Source: an uncultured Treponema sp.
Lineage (GTDB): Bacteria > Spirochaetota > Spirochaetia > Treponematales > Treponemataceae
Assembly (NCBI GenBank): GCA_946538875.1
Contig: CAMNHD010000004.1
Coordinates: 1-17,451 of the forward strand
Reading direction: 5' to 3'
DNA: 17,451 nucleotides
Every line of letters starts with the position of its first letter. The stretch's first letter is position 1. Both the position numbers and the translations under genes were made by a program. Under the pieces are notes generated by a model that had not been told where the DNA came from, did no database searches, and was given only the letters and a program-made list of their open reading frames with translations. Positions 1 to 8,004 of the stretch are shown here, in pieces.

Positions 1-513
1 GCTGTCTGAATCAACCACGGCACCAAAAATTGTATGCTTTCCGTCAAGCCACTCAGTAGGTACAATTGTGATGAAGAACTGGCTTCCGTTTGTGGCAGGG
101 CCGGAATTAGCCATTGCAAGATATCCTGGCTTGTCAAAAGTAAGACTGTCCACAATCTCATCAGGGAACTTGTATCCAGGACCGCCGGTGCCATTCCCCA
201 GAGGATCACCGCCCTGAATCATAAAGTCCTGATTATCACCGTTTGCCTTGCTGATAACGCGGTGGAATTTCAATCCGTCATAAAACTTCTTTCCTTTGGC
301 GGCAGAAAGAGTTCCTTCGGCAAGTCCAACAAAATTGGTCACAGTCAGTGGAGTCTCCTTATAAAAGAGTTCCACAGCAATTTCTCCCTTTGCAGTATCC
401 AATACAGCAAAAAGACCTTCTTTTCCTTCCAATGCTTTGTTCATAGCGGGTTTACAACCTCCAAACGAAAGTAAAATACTGCTGAACAGCAGTACGAAAA
501 CTGTTTTTTTCAT
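1..513 (-). CDS. Cyclophilin-type peptidyl-prolyl cis-trans isomerase, predicted lipoprotein (3' end outside window)
   Basis: Predicted prolyl cis-trans isomerase that would help fold exported proteins at the cell envelope. The minus-strand frame starts at ATG 513-511, with a GGAGG ribosome site just upstream, and runs off the left edge after 171 codons, so the C-terminus is missing. A basic hydrophobic leader ends in LSFGGC with Cys20, which fits a permissive spirochaete lipobox. The cyclophilin fold follows: FHRV with the catalytic Arg near residue 85, FMIQGGDP at 97-104, NGSQFFIT at 142-149, and [10 protein letters not shown] at 155-164 with the conserved Trp and His. All active-site motifs visible in this part are intact. 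It lies 27 nt after the preceding exported-protein gene and probably ends the same operon. The family call is firm; lipidation and location are inferred. Confidence 0.93.
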   Translation of the reverse strand, partial: MKKTVFVLLFSSILLSFGGCKPAMNKALEGKEGLFAVLDTAKGEIAVELFYKETPLTVTNFVGLAEGTLSAAKGKKFYDGLKFHRVISKANGDNQDFMIQGGDPLGNGTGGPGYKFPDEIVDSLTFDKPGYLAMANSGPATNGSQFFITIVPTEWLDGKHTIFGAVVDSDS

Positions 514-540
514 ATATCCTCCAAAACGCAATTTTTATTA

Positions 541-1335
541 CTACCGGAACTCTTTGCAGAACCAGGTGAAAATCGCATTCAATCGTGAACTAAATGAATC
601 GTTCATCTTGCTTTCCATAAAGTCCATTGCAGGAAACTTTGACATTGTCAGCATGTAGACCACAAAGTCGTCTCCACAGTCGGTAACTACAATGTACACG
701 TAAAGGTTACCAACATCTACAGCCTTGAACGGTCCCACATACATAGCGGTGGTGTTTGAATAGACAATAGAAATCTCTGTATCTGACTGCCCATAGTCAA
801 GACGGTAATTTGTCTTTCCGAATGAATTGTCATTCTGCATTATATACAAAGTCTTTCCGTCAGCAGTACCGGAGGTGTCGTCCGGAACCTTAGACCTGTC
901 CTTTGGTCCCTTGATGCAGTAAGCATCCTTGTACAAGGTCTGCCACTTCTTATTGGTGTTGGAATAGTACTGCATACCCTTCATCCTGCTTATGGAACGC
1001 ATCACCTGTGACGCCTTTTCCAATGTCACAGACTCAGGAGAGGAACTGTTCAGTTCAGACTTGGAAATAACATTCAATGTCTCTGCGACAAATACCGGAG
1101 TACCTTCGGAAGATGGCCATATATTCATAGCCTTCTTTGCAAAGGTAGTATCGGGAAGAAGCTCAAGGGACAATTTATCCTGCTTGTAGTAAGTCTTCTG
1201 AAGTGTTCCTCCATTTTTCCTAACCTCGCTGAGAATTTTAGAATCCACAATCTCGGAAGGAGCAAGTCCGAACACACTGAAACAGGAACTGAACGTAAGC
1301 AGCAGACATAAAAGCCTTACCTGAGCTTTCTTCAT
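541..1335 (-). CDS. Exported protein of unknown function
   Basis: I do not recognise a functional domain. The 264-residue product starts with a clear secretion signal (MKKAQVRLL then a hydrophobic stretch). It could be cleaved by signal peptidase I near residue 23 (SVFG/LAPSE), or lipidated at Cys18 (TFSSC), since spirochaete lipoboxes are loose. The rest is soluble in character, with alternating beta-like segments, including a Val/Tyr-rich stretch VGNLYVYIVV, and no further membrane span. The start is ATG 1335 with GAGGTG upstream. It lies 22 nt after jag and 27 nt before the isomerase lipoprotein, so it is almost certainly co-transcribed with the membrane-insertion genes. It may be a lineage-restricted treponemal protein (possibly an uncharacterised DUF family), but I cannot confirm that. 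It is a real gene by codon structure, spacing and signal peptide. Confidence 0.82.
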   Translation of the reverse strand: MKKAQVRLLCLLLTFSSCFSVFGLAPSEIVDSKILSEVRKNGGTLQKTYYKQDKLSLELLPDTTFAKKAMNIWPSSEGTPVFVAETLNVISKSELNSSSPESVTLEKASQVMRSISRMKGMQYYSNTNKKWQTLYKDAYCIKGPKDRSKVPDDTSGTADGKTLYIMQNDNSFGKTNYRLDYGQSDTEISIVYSNTTAMYVGPFKAVDVGNLYVYIVVTDCGDDFVVYMLTMSKFPAMDFMESKMNDSFSSRLNAIFTWFCKEFR

Positions 1336-1357
1336 AAGTACACCTCAATCAAAAAAA

Positions 1358-2074
1358 TCAGCGCACACCCTTGAATATGACACGCACCTGCTTATACAAA
1401 CCATCTCCTTCGCTTTTGGTTTCAATATCAGGGATATCATTCAGTGTAGTATGAATCAGGCGGCGCTCAAACGGATTCATCGGCTCAAGTAGAAGGGTAG
1501 AGCGGCTCTGACGAACCTTGTCGGCAGTTACATAAGCAAGACGGACAAGGCTTTCTTCGCGGCGGATGCGGTAATTCTCACTGTCAAGAATCACACGGAT
1601 ATCCTCTTTTCCAAGATGTCCAGCATAGACATTTGCGAGAAGCTGCATTGCATCAAGATTCTTTCCTTTGCGTCCAATAAGAATTGAAGAACTTTCACTG
1701 GTCAGCTTGATGCCGATCTTCTTGTCTTCACGGAACATAACTTCCACAGTAACCTCGTATCCCATCTTAGTAATCATCTGGGAGACAAAGTCAAGAAGTT
1801 TCTGCTCAAATTCATCCTGCGGCATCGGATTAGCAACAATTGAAGGATTATTCGCCCTTGTAGTTGCATTAGGAACCTTACCGTCAAATTCAGGCTGAAC
1901 ATGTTCCTGGCTGTCCACCGGAATCACACGGATTTTTACATAACCCTTCTTGAAAAAAGATTTCTTCTGAGTCTCAAGGATTTCCACATCAAACTGGTCC
2001 TTTTCCAGTCCCAATTCCTGTGCTGCCTTTTCAATGGCATCCTTTTCAGTCTCTGCTTCATATTCGTAAACCAT
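1358..2074 (-). CDS. jag: Jag/KhpB family RNA-binding protein (SpoIIIJ-associated)
   Basis: Cytoplasmic RNA-binding protein of the Jag/KhpB family, whose gene usually follows yidC. The 238-residue product has the three expected parts. A Jag N-terminal domain covers about 1-52 (MVYEYEAETEKDAIEKAA, then a lysine-rich strand). A linker follows at about 53-85. A type II KH domain covers about 86-162, with the GxxG loop GRKG at 134-137, and an R3H domain covers about 165-235, with Arg204-x3-His208 in FERRLIHTTL. The start is ATG 2074, preceded by GAGG. Another ATG seven bases upstream is out of frame. The gene starts 22 nt after the yidC stop and ends 22 nt before the exported-protein gene. In firmicutes the family binds many transcripts and affects cell elongation and division; that role here is inferred. 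Confidence 0.95.
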   Translation of the reverse strand: MVYEYEAETEKDAIEKAAQELGLEKDQFDVEILETQKKSFFKKGYVKIRVIPVDSQEHVQPEFDGKVPNATTRANNPSIVANPMPQDEFEQKLLDFVSQMITKMGYEVTVEVMFREDKKIGIKLTSESSSILIGRKGKNLDAMQLLANVYAGHLGKEDIRVILDSENYRIRREESLVRLAYVTADKVRQSRSTLLLEPMNPFERRLIHTTLNDIPDIETKSEGDGLYKQVRVIFKGVR

Positions 2075-2096
2075 ATATCATACCTCGTAATGATTT

Positions 2097-3923
2097 TTAG
2101 CGTTGTTTTTTCTTGCCGCCCTTGAATTTCTGCTCATTCACATTTACAGGTGGCTTGTTCTTTTCAATCTTGGCACGTTCATTTTTCATAATTCTGTTAA
2201 TTATGACCTGCTGTCCCATCTGCAGAATATTGCTGACAATCCAATAAATAAGAAGTCCGCTTGGCACATTGTAGAACATAAAGAAGAAAATCAGCGGGAG
2301 TCCATACATCATGAACTTCATCTGCTTCTGGTTTCCGCCCATTCCGCCATACTGTGTGATTTTTCCATTGAGAAGCTGTGTCACAAGATAGATGATAGGC
2401 AGTGCACGCAGAGCATTACCAGTAATTGTCGAGAGTATTCCCAGATTCTTCTCCCAAGTAACAATGCTGTCTCCCACGCTCAGGTCATCAATCCATCCAG
2501 GAATGAAACTTGCACCGCGGAATTCAAAGTAGTTGTTGAAAACATTGTAAAGGGAAATGAGGATTATCATCTGCAGAATCATCGGAAGACAACCTGTGGC
2601 AGGATTATATCCAGCCTGCTTGTAAAGTTTCTGTGTCTCGGCAGCGAGTTTCTGCTGATCATCCTTATACTTTTCCTGAAGAGCCTGCATCTGAGGCTGA
2701 AGCTGCTGCATCTTGAGGGACCCCATCGAGGAGCTCTTGTTCAGCGGGAAAAGAACAATCTTAAGGAGAATTGTAAGAACTATAATAGCAACACCCCAGT
2801 TCTTAACCAGCTTCTGTATCATCTCCAGAGCCCACTTCAGGGCAACTTCTATGAAAGAAAACAAACCGCTAGTCTGCAGAGCCTCGTTGAATTTTGCATT
2901 CAGCAGCCCCCAACCATTCTTGTCTATGGAATTGTATCTGATAAGTTCCTTTTCGCTTCTTGGACCGACATAGATATAATACTCATCGTTCACGCTCGAA
3001 CCGTCTGCCAAAGCATTCCTTAGCAGTGTAACCTGAGAATTCTCATAACCGTTCTCGGGAGTATTTGAACACTTGACCAGATTAGACATATTCTCAGTAT
3101 TAACCGGTTTGATCAGCATGGTAAAGTATTTGCCGGCCACTCCAGACCAAGAGTAATCCTTGTTGTATGTCTTTGAAGCAAATCCCTTGCGGAAACGCTT
3201 GCCTTTCTGGAGAGCAAGATACTGCCTCATGTCATAGCGGTTCTTCTTGTCATAGTGTGGACCAATCTGAGGAGAAGTGCGGAGTGAATACGCATATCCG
3301 TTTACAGAAAGACCCTTTTCATCCGCCGGGCTGATGGAAACGTCCAGCTTGAAAACATACTCCCCAGGTTTAAATGAGTATCTCTTTCCAAGGCTGAATG
3401 TGTGTGGATTACCCAGCTCATCCTTCTGGACATACTGGCGGAAGAATCCCACTGTGTAGTCATCAAAGCGTTTTACATTGAATGTCTCGTTGAGAATTGA
3501 ATTTGAATCTCCGAAAGTCAGAGCAAAAGCCCTGTTGGTGTCAGAAACATTGTCCACCATCTCGACACCATCACCGGTGTTCTTGTCTTTGTGTTCAAGA
3601 AGCTTGTAACTTACAACATCACCGCCTTTGTTGGTCAATACAACCTGTATTTTGTCAGTGGTGATAGTAATCAACTGCTCAGGAATGATCTCCTTTACAG
3701 CAACTTCTTCTTCTGAAGTAGATTCAATTGATTCAGGAACGGAAATCTGATTTACAGCCTCCTGAACCTGTTCTGCGGAAGCCTGCTCTGCAGCCTGCTG
3801 CTCCTGGAGTCTCTTTTCCATTGCAGCCTGCTGACGTGGGGCTATGATGAACATGTTCACCATAAGGGAACCTATCAAGACCACCGCACTAAGACCTATA
3901 GCCCATTTAGTATTTTTATCCAT
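2097..3923 (-). CDS. yidC: Membrane protein insertase YidC (long form with periplasmic domain)
   Basis: Inserts inner-membrane proteins, alone or with Sec. The 608-residue product is the long Gram-negative form. TM1 is at about 7-27. A Glu/Gln/Ala-rich linker at about 30-75 follows, then a large periplasmic beta-rich domain at about 80-345. The conserved Oxa1 core has membrane segments near 372-395, 443-465, 502-520 and 537-572. Diagnostic features are the amphipathic KMQQLQPQMQALQEKYKDD stretch at about 404-422, the NPATGCLPMILQM motif at 440-452, and a lysine-rich C-terminal tail ending KGGKKKQR that could contact ribosomes. The start is ATG 3923 with AAAGGAAA upstream. A 90-nt gap separates it from yidD; it contains a GAAACT/AGTTTC inverted repeat (3941-3955) and no clear promoter. 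Jag follows after 22 nt. Confidence 0.97.
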   Translation of the reverse strand: MDKNTKWAIGLSAVVLIGSLMVNMFIIAPRQQAAMEKRLQEQQAAEQASAEQVQEAVNQISVPESIESTSEEEVAVKEIIPEQLITITTDKIQVVLTNKGGDVVSYKLLEHKDKNTGDGVEMVDNVSDTNRAFALTFGDSNSILNETFNVKRFDDYTVGFFRQYVQKDELGNPHTFSLGKRYSFKPGEYVFKLDVSISPADEKGLSVNGYAYSLRTSPQIGPHYDKKNRYDMRQYLALQKGKRFRKGFASKTYNKDYSWSGVAGKYFTMLIKPVNTENMSNLVKCSNTPENGYENSQVTLLRNALADGSSVNDEYYIYVGPRSEKELIRYNSIDKNGWGLLNAKFNEALQTSGLFSFIEVALKWALEMIQKLVKNWGVAIIVLTILLKIVLFPLNKSSSMGSLKMQQLQPQMQALQEKYKDDQQKLAAETQKLYKQAGYNPATGCLPMILQMIILISLYNVFNNYFEFRGASFIPGWIDDLSVGDSIVTWEKNLGILSTITGNALRALPIIYLVTQLLNGKITQYGGMGGNQKQMKFMMYGLPLIFFFMFYNVPSGLLIYWIVSNILQMGQQVIINRIMKNERAKIEKNKPPVNVNEQKFKGGKKKQR

Positions 3924-4013
3924 ACAAATTTCCTTTGCAAGAAACTATAAGTTTCAATTGTTAAGATTTTAAGGGCTAAAATCCGGCATCAGCGGTCGAC
4001 GGCGGAGCAGGTA

Positions 4014-4265
4014 TCAGTCAGGAACGGGATCATATCCCCCTTTGTGATACGGATTGCAGCGCAGGATTCTTTTGACGGCAAGATATAGCCCTTTCAACGG
4101 ACCGTGTTTCTGTATAGCCTCCAAAGCATATTGAGAACATGTTGGTGTATACCTACAGGTTGGAGGAAACAGGGGAGAGATACAAACTTGATAAAATCGA
4201 ATAAAGAGACAAAGCAGCTTTGAAAATAAACTGCTCAGTCCTTTAATAAACCAGCCTTTTGGCAT
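4014..4265 (-). CDS. yidD: Membrane protein insertion efficiency factor YidD
   Basis: Small membrane-associated protein that helps YidC-dependent insertion. Its 83 residues match the usual family length. The core motif is fully present: [19 protein letters not shown] at about 37-55 with its paired cysteines, and [13 protein letters not shown] at the C-terminus. The N-terminus is a hydrophobic or amphipathic helix ([21 protein letters not shown]) suited to membrane binding. The ATG at 4265 lies inside the end of rnpA, giving a 31-nt overlap in another frame. No strong ribosome site is visible, so translational coupling to rnpA is likely. The rnpA-yidD-yidC order is the common bacterial arrangement. 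Confidence 0.96.
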   Translation of the reverse strand: MPKGWFIKGLSSLFSKLLCLFIRFYQVCISPLFPPTCRYTPTCSQYALEAIQKHGPLKGLYLAVKRILRCNPYHKGGYDPVPD

Positions 4266-4597
4266 AATGTCTTAAATTGTTCACACCGCGAATGGAACGA
4301 ATTATTTCCGGGATATACCAGCAACAGCATATCATACCCGGTGTTCAGGTGTGTCTTAAAAAAGCGATATGTTTCGCGGCTGTAACGCTTGGATAGATTT
4401 CTTTCCACTGCATTTCCATATCCGCGCGGAAGAGGAAAAGCTATACGGTTTATGTCCCGCTCATTCAGCATATAGAAGAGCTTGGCCCCCGCAACACTGA
4501 CCTTTTTCCCGGTTTTAAAAAGCCTTTGGATGTCGGCAGGACGTTTTATGTGCTCTACACGGGTAAAACGCCCTGTTTTTAACAAGTCCGGTCCCAT
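4235..4597 (-). CDS. rnpA: Ribonuclease P protein component
   Basis: Basic protein subunit of RNase P, which with the RNA subunit removes 5' leaders from pre-tRNAs. The 120-residue product has the family signature [10 protein letters not shown] (Arg66, Asn67, Lys70, Arg71, Arg74) in [16 protein letters not shown], and the usual early motif [22 protein letters not shown]. The start ATG at 4597 gives a normal N-terminus. Its ribosome site is weak (ACGGA about 10 nt upstream), and it lies only 22 nt from the rpmH stop, so coupling with rpmH is likely. Its last 31 nt overlap yidD. The family assignment rests on the motif and on its position between rpmH and yidD. Confidence 0.96.
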   Translation of the reverse strand: MGPDLLKTGRFTRVEHIKRPADIQRLFKTGKKVSVAGAKLFYMLNERDINRIAFPLPRGYGNAVERNLSKRYSRETYRFFKTHLNTGYDMLLLVYPGNNSFHSRCEQFKTLCQKAGLLKD

Positions 4598-4619
4598 CCC
4601 GAAAATCCGTCAAAGACGA

Positions 4620-4805
4620 CTACATCTTTGCAGTCTGATTGCGGCCATTCTGATATGGCTTCTTCTCGTCAGAAATGGTCAGCTTCCATCTTCCCTTTGC
4701 TCTGCGGCGGGAAAGTACTAAGCGGCCACCACGTGTCTTCATGCGTGCGCGAAAACCGAATTTTCTATTGCGCTTGACTTTACTTGGTTGGTATGTACGT
4801 AACAT
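4620..4805 (-). CDS. rpmH: 50S ribosomal protein L34 with C-terminal extension
   Basis: Large-subunit ribosomal protein. The first 45 or so residues are a typical L34: [18 protein letters not shown], then [25 protein letters not shown]. The product is 61 residues, while L34 is usually about 44-51. The extra part is a polar tail, [18 protein letters not shown]. The start is ATG 4805 with AGGAGT upstream. A 64-nt AT-rich gap separates it from the dciA-like gene. It may hold a promoter (TACAAT on the minus strand around 4852-4847), but no good -35 box is visible. rnpA follows 22 nt downstream. The identity is certain; the function of the tail is unknown. Confidence 0.96.
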   Translation of the reverse strand: MLRTYQPSKVKRNRKFGFRARMKTRGGRLVLSRRRAKGRWKLTISDEKKPYQNGRNQTAKM

Positions 4806-4869
4806 AATGAACGACTCCTATCTATAAAAAAAAATTTTCCCAAAAATTGTAGTAGGGTGAATAATAACA

Positions 4870-5427
4870 TTATTTTTTTGAATTGGTCAACATACTTTCT
4901 TTTAAATCTTTAAAAATTGATTCAAGTTCCGGGGGTAAGCGCCTGTTTTCCTGGATTTTTTCTTTTTTTTCAGAATTTTCAAAGCTCTTTTCAAATTGGC
5001 CAAGTTCTTCTTCCTGTTTAGAAATCCGTTTCTCCATTTCCACACGGACCAACTCAGGAGAAGATTTGGAAATCATATCTTCTGCCAATCCGCCTCCACG
5101 TCCCTTGAGCTTGAAGGCTAGGGTAGAGATGTTCAATTTTGGCAGAGCATTGTTAAGGCATGTCAGGATGAATTTCTTCCTGAACTGCAGAAGTTCAATC
5201 CACCCCGGATGGTCTGCCTCTATCAGAAGGATTCCATTCTTGAAATCAACTACTCGGCTGTGGTCTGCTAAATTCCTGCCTTCATTCGGATTCTTGTCAC
5301 TGCGTATCTTAAGAAGAATCTTTTTCCATATTTCAATAAGTGAATTTGAATTCTGCATCTTTTCACTGCTAATATTTTCAAAGATACGCGTAATATTTTC
5401 GTTAAGGTTTTGAATCTCGTTCATCAT
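4870..5427 (-). CDS. dciA: DUF721 family protein, DciA-like helicase-loading factor
   Basis: DUF721 proteins include DciA, the ancestral bacterial factor that helps load the replicative helicase DnaB. The 185-residue product has the DUF721 core at about 29-108: an IEIWKKIL helix, then HSRVVDFKNGILLIEADHPGWIELL, then the helix LQFRKKFILTCLNNALP, and a final strand ISTLAFKLKG. After residue 115 it is charged and probably helical or disordered (KRISKQEEELGQFEKSFENS). The ATG at 5427 overlaps the recF stop in an ATGA arrangement, so translation is coupled to recF. Its place after dnaN and recF fits a replication role. The family is clear; helicase loading is inferred from family and context. Confidence 0.85.
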   Translation of the reverse strand: MMNEIQNLNENITRIFENISSEKMQNSNSLIEIWKKILLKIRSDKNPNEGRNLADHSRVVDFKNGILLIEADHPGWIELLQFRKKFILTCLNNALPKLNISTLAFKLKGRGGGLAEDMISKSSPELVRVEMEKRISKQEEELGQFEKSFENSEKKEKIQENRRLPPELESIFKDLKESMLTNSKK

Positions 5428-6572
5428 GAACCTTCCTTCCAGAATCCTTTCTCTATCTGATAAACTTTTGTATTCTCCTTCTTGTACAGGTTATATGGTT
5501 CTCCAGGAAGAAAAGTACAAAAAAGCTGGTCATATTCAGGAAGCAAAGCAGTAAGCTTCTGTCTCTTTGCAGGATCAAGCTCAAGCATTACATCGTCCAT
5601 CAGCAGAACAGGTTTTCTTCCAGTCACCTGAGTGTAGTAGACAGCCTGGGCCGTCCTCAACACCAGTGCCAGAAGTCGTCTCTGTCCAGTGGAGGCTGTA
5701 GGAACAAAACTTCTTTTGTCCTTTACAAAGACAATTCTATCCCTATGGGGTCCGCTGAGAGTTGTACCCAGAGAAATCTCTCCCTCCCTGTGGGATTTCA
5801 AGGCATTCATCGCATCGTCGATTCCAGGAAGGCTTGCATCCTCGAATGAAACACTGATACCCTGACTGACTTCTGTTTCCTCAGCTTCCGAAGTATTTTT
5901 TTTCCAGGAAGGATAGTACCTTATATTGACTCCGCCAATTCCTGAAACATCCTGGTAAAGCTTTCCAAATATCTGGTTGAACTGAAAAATAGCCTGCTTA
6001 CGCTTTTTCTGAATCTCAAGCCCACTCATCACGAGCTGTATATCGTAAGTTTCAAGGAGAGAAGTTTTTCTTTCCTTAAGACACAGATTCCTGTTCTTGA
6101 GAATCTTCTTGTACCGCCTAATCAAATCTATGTACATTACATCGTACATACTGAGCGACTGGTCTATAAAGAAACGTCTACGCTCCGGCGCCCCCACGGC
6201 AAAGTCAAGGTCATCATGATTGTAAAGAACGCATGGCATTGTATTGACAAGTTCCTTTCTGTCATGAATAATCTTGCCGTCTTTTTCAATCTTCTTGATA
6301 CCTTTCTCGATTGTAACTGCTGTTGTATGGCTTATACCATTGTCTTCACGGAACAAGGCCCTTAGACTCATTGAATCCTGTCCGTCTGTTATAATCTCGG
6401 CATCATTTCTAGTTCTAAATGAAGAAGCGTATGAAGAATAATATAAGGCCTCCAGCAGATTGCTTTTTCCCTGCCCGTTTTCTCCAGTAAAATAGACCTC
6501 CTTTGCAAGAAGGTCTATCGACTGATTATTGAGATTCCTGAAATTGAACGGCAACAATGAAAGAAACGGCAC
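5424..6572 (-). CDS. recF: DNA replication and repair protein RecF
   Basis: SMC-like ATPase that works with RecO and RecR to load RecA at single-strand gaps. The 382-residue product has Walker A GENGQGKS at 30-37, GPHRDR at 274-279, the ABC signature STGQRR at 294-299, and Walker B VLLMDDVMLELD at 322-333, all intact. The start is GTG (6572-6570), chosen because MPFLSLLPFNFRNL aligns with the usual RecF N-terminus; no ATG lies nearby in frame. The GTG shares its first base with the dnaN stop (TAGTG), so recF should be translated by coupling to dnaN. Its own stop overlaps the dciA-like start. Confidence 0.97.
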   Translation of the reverse strand: MPFLSLLPFNFRNLNNQSIDLLAKEVYFTGENGQGKSNLLEALYYSSYASSFRTRNDAEIITDGQDSMSLRALFREDNGISHTTAVTIEKGIKKIEKDGKIIHDRKELVNTMPCVLYNHDDLDFAVGAPERRRFFIDQSLSMYDVMYIDLIRRYKKILKNRNLCLKERKTSLLETYDIQLVMSGLEIQKKRKQAIFQFNQIFGKLYQDVSGIGGVNIRYYPSWKKNTSEAEETEVSQGISVSFEDASLPGIDDAMNALKSHREGEISLGTTLSGPHRDRIVFVKDKRSFVPTASTGQRRLLALVLRTAQAVYYTQVTGRKPVLLMDDVMLELDPAKRQKLTALLPEYDQLFCTFLPGEPYNLYKKENTKVYQIEKGFWKEGS

Positions 6573-7696
6573 TATTCTTTCTGCATCGGCATGATGATGT
6601 GGAAATAGTCGGCAGCCGGTTCCGGTCTCAAAGTTACAGCTTTCATCTCCTCGGTGAATTCAAAGACAATACGCTCAGTCGGAATAACTTTAAGAGGTTC
6701 ATCAATATAGCGGAAATTCATTGCAAGGGAATAAGGGTCACCTGCATATTCGCAAGGAATTTCTTCGGAAGCAGATCCCAATTCTGTTTTCTGAGAAACA
6801 ATTCCAAGTTTTCCATCAGACAGATTAAAGTATATACGTCCTGATTTCTTATCAACCATAAGAGCCACGCGTTTCAATGCGCTGACAAGATCTGTCTTTG
6901 TTATTTGGAATGAATGTGCCTGGTTCTCTGGAATAACACGTGTATAATTAGGAAACTGTCCTTCAAGGAGAACAGAGGCAAATTTGTATGAACCGAATTT
7001 GAAGAAAATCATTTTGTCAATAATGGCGATTGAGATATTTCCTTCTTCAGGGGCATGTTTCATTATGACATTAAGAATTTTTGGATGTACGATTGCTGAA
7101 GGAAAATCAGGAACACCTGCCAGAACTGGTTTTGTAGCAAAACTGAGTCGGCGTCCATCAGTTGCAACAAGGTTGAGATTATCTTCCCTCTTTTCAAAGA
7201 ATACACCGTTCATAAAATAGCGGGTTTCCTCTTCACTGACAGCAAATATTGTCTGTGTAATCATTTCCTTTATTTCCTTGGAAGGGACTTCAAAGAATGG
7301 TACATTGTCAGCTGATTCAAAGTCCGGGAATTTTTCCTGGGACATACTCTTTATCTGGAATTCTACTTTTTTTGCAACAGGCCGGATAAAGACAGTAATA
7401 GCAAGGTCATTGCCTTCATCAGTAGACTGGACAAATTCAATTTCGCCTTCTGGAGATGAAGTAAGTATTCCCATAAGTTTATCACAATAGACAGTGGTTG
7501 AACCTTCTTCACTGACTTGCACAGGAATTTGGGTCTCAAAATTCACCTTTATGTCAGTGGCCTTGATTGTCAAGGTATTGTTAGAAGCTGTCAGGGAAAC
7601 ATTTGACAAAATGGAACCAGAATTCTTTGTCGAGATAATTTCCTGAGCAATGGCAATTTCCTTTATCATTGCATCTCTGTCAAAGCTAAACTTCAT
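6572..7696 (-). CDS. dnaN: DNA polymerase III beta subunit (sliding clamp)
   Basis: Ring-shaped clamp that tethers the replicative polymerase and repair enzymes to DNA. At 374 residues it has the normal length. The N-terminus MKFSFDRDAMIKEIAIAQ, the central RYFMNGVFFE and ATDGRRLSFA motifs, and the C-terminal IIMPMQ are characteristic of the three-domain clamp fold. The start is ATG 7696 with AGGAG about 8 nt upstream. A near-perfect palindrome (7710-7726) sits just before this ribosome site. The dnaA-dnaN gap of 308 nt carries the likely origin; recF follows with a one-base overlap. Identity is secure. Confidence 0.98.
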   Translation of the reverse strand: MKFSFDRDAMIKEIAIAQEIISTKNSGSILSNVSLTASNNTLTIKATDIKVNFETQIPVQVSEEGSTTVYCDKLMGILTSSPEGEIEFVQSTDEGNDLAITVFIRPVAKKVEFQIKSMSQEKFPDFESADNVPFFEVPSKEIKEMITQTIFAVSEEETRYFMNGVFFEKREDNLNLVATDGRRLSFATKPVLAGVPDFPSAIVHPKILNVIMKHAPEEGNISIAIIDKMIFFKFGSYKFASVLLEGQFPNYTRVIPENQAHSFQITKTDLVSALKRVALMVDKKSGRIYFNLSDGKLGIVSQKTELGSASEEIPCEYAGDPYSLAMNFRYIDEPLKVIPTERIVFEFTEEMKAVTLRPEPAADYFHIIMPMQKE

Positions 7697-7709
7697 TTTA
7701 TTCTCCTAT

Positions 7710-7726
7710 ACGAAATTAAATTTCGT
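7710..7726. repeat. Palindrome beside the dnaN ribosome site
   Basis: ACGAAATT-A-AATTTCGT, two perfect 8-nt arms around one base. It ends two bases before the AGGAGAA ribosome site of dnaN on the minus strand. It could be an operator, or an mRNA hairpin affecting dnaN translation. Confidence 0.5.
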
Positions 7727-7818
7727 CAAATTTTAACAAAAATGTATAAATTCCTGCTTTTAGGCAAGACTTATGAATTTTTATTCACATAGTCTAGAAT
7801 TTATAAATTTATAAATTT

Positions 7819-7840
7819 TAGTAGTAATAATAATAAGGCC
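7819..7840. promoter_or_regulatory. DnaA-trio run and GC block of the basal unwinding system
   Basis: The plus strand reads TAG TAG TAA TAA TAA TAA then GGCC. On the minus strand the order is a DnaA-box-like AAATTCACA, GGCC, TTA x4, CTA x2, then a tract of only A and T. This is the order reported for DnaA-trio origins (box, GC block, trios, unwinding region), with single-strand loading expected on the TAG strand. Assignment is by pattern only. Confidence 0.6.
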
Positions 7841-7930
7841 TGTGAATTTAAGGAAAAGCCTTCTAACTTCTTACAGCAGATGGATTTTTAAAGTGGATAA
7901 AACATGAATTTGAATTCACATTTTTTTCAC

Positions 7931-7939
7931 TTATCCACA
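7931..7939 (+). promoter_or_regulatory. DnaA box, perfect consensus
   Basis: TTATCCACA, an exact match to the high-affinity DnaA box. It is the only perfect match I found in the window outside genes. It is flanked 22 nt to the right by the near-match TTTTCCACA (7961-7969). Confidence 0.85.
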
Positions 7940-7971
7940 GGCTCATTACTTATCAACTACTTTTCCACAGA

Positions 7972-8000
7972 ATTGTAGCATATTTTTTACAACGTGTCTT
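7972..8000 (-). promoter_or_regulatory. Possible promoter reading from the dnaA end across oriC toward dnaN
   Basis: On the minus strand AAGACA (8000-7995) and TACAAT (7977-7972) are spaced by 17 nt. The -10 is good and the -35 is weak. The predicted start, about 7965, falls in the DnaA-box-like TTTTCCACA (7961-7969), so bound DnaA could block it. It may drive dnaN. Confidence 0.3.
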
Positions 8001-8004
8001 TAGT

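Larger units (their letters stand above)
7697..8004. other. Predicted oriC in the dnaA-dnaN gap
   Basis: A 308-nt AT-rich gap with origin architecture. Reading from dnaA toward dnaN there are TTTTCCACA (7961-7969), TTATCAACT (7950-7958), a perfect TTATCCACA (7931-7939), AGTGGATAA (7892-7900, reverse orientation), and TGTGAATTT (7841-7849, reverse). A GGCC block (7837-7840), DnaA-trio-like triplets (7819-7836) and an AT-rich tract (about 7795-7820) follow, then TTATTCACA (7781-7789). The location next to dnaA and the change in G/C skew here both support the origin call. Which boxes are bound in the cell is unknown. Confidence 0.8.

Noticed and set aside
34..474. A 146-codon open frame on the plus strand
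   Set aside because: It is antisense to the cyclophilin gene, whose motifs are unmistakable on the minus strand, and it resembles no family.
2103..3023. A 306-codon plus-strand open frame
   Set aside because: It lies wholly antisense to yidC, has no ribosome site and reads as low-quality composition; it is a shadow of yidC codons.
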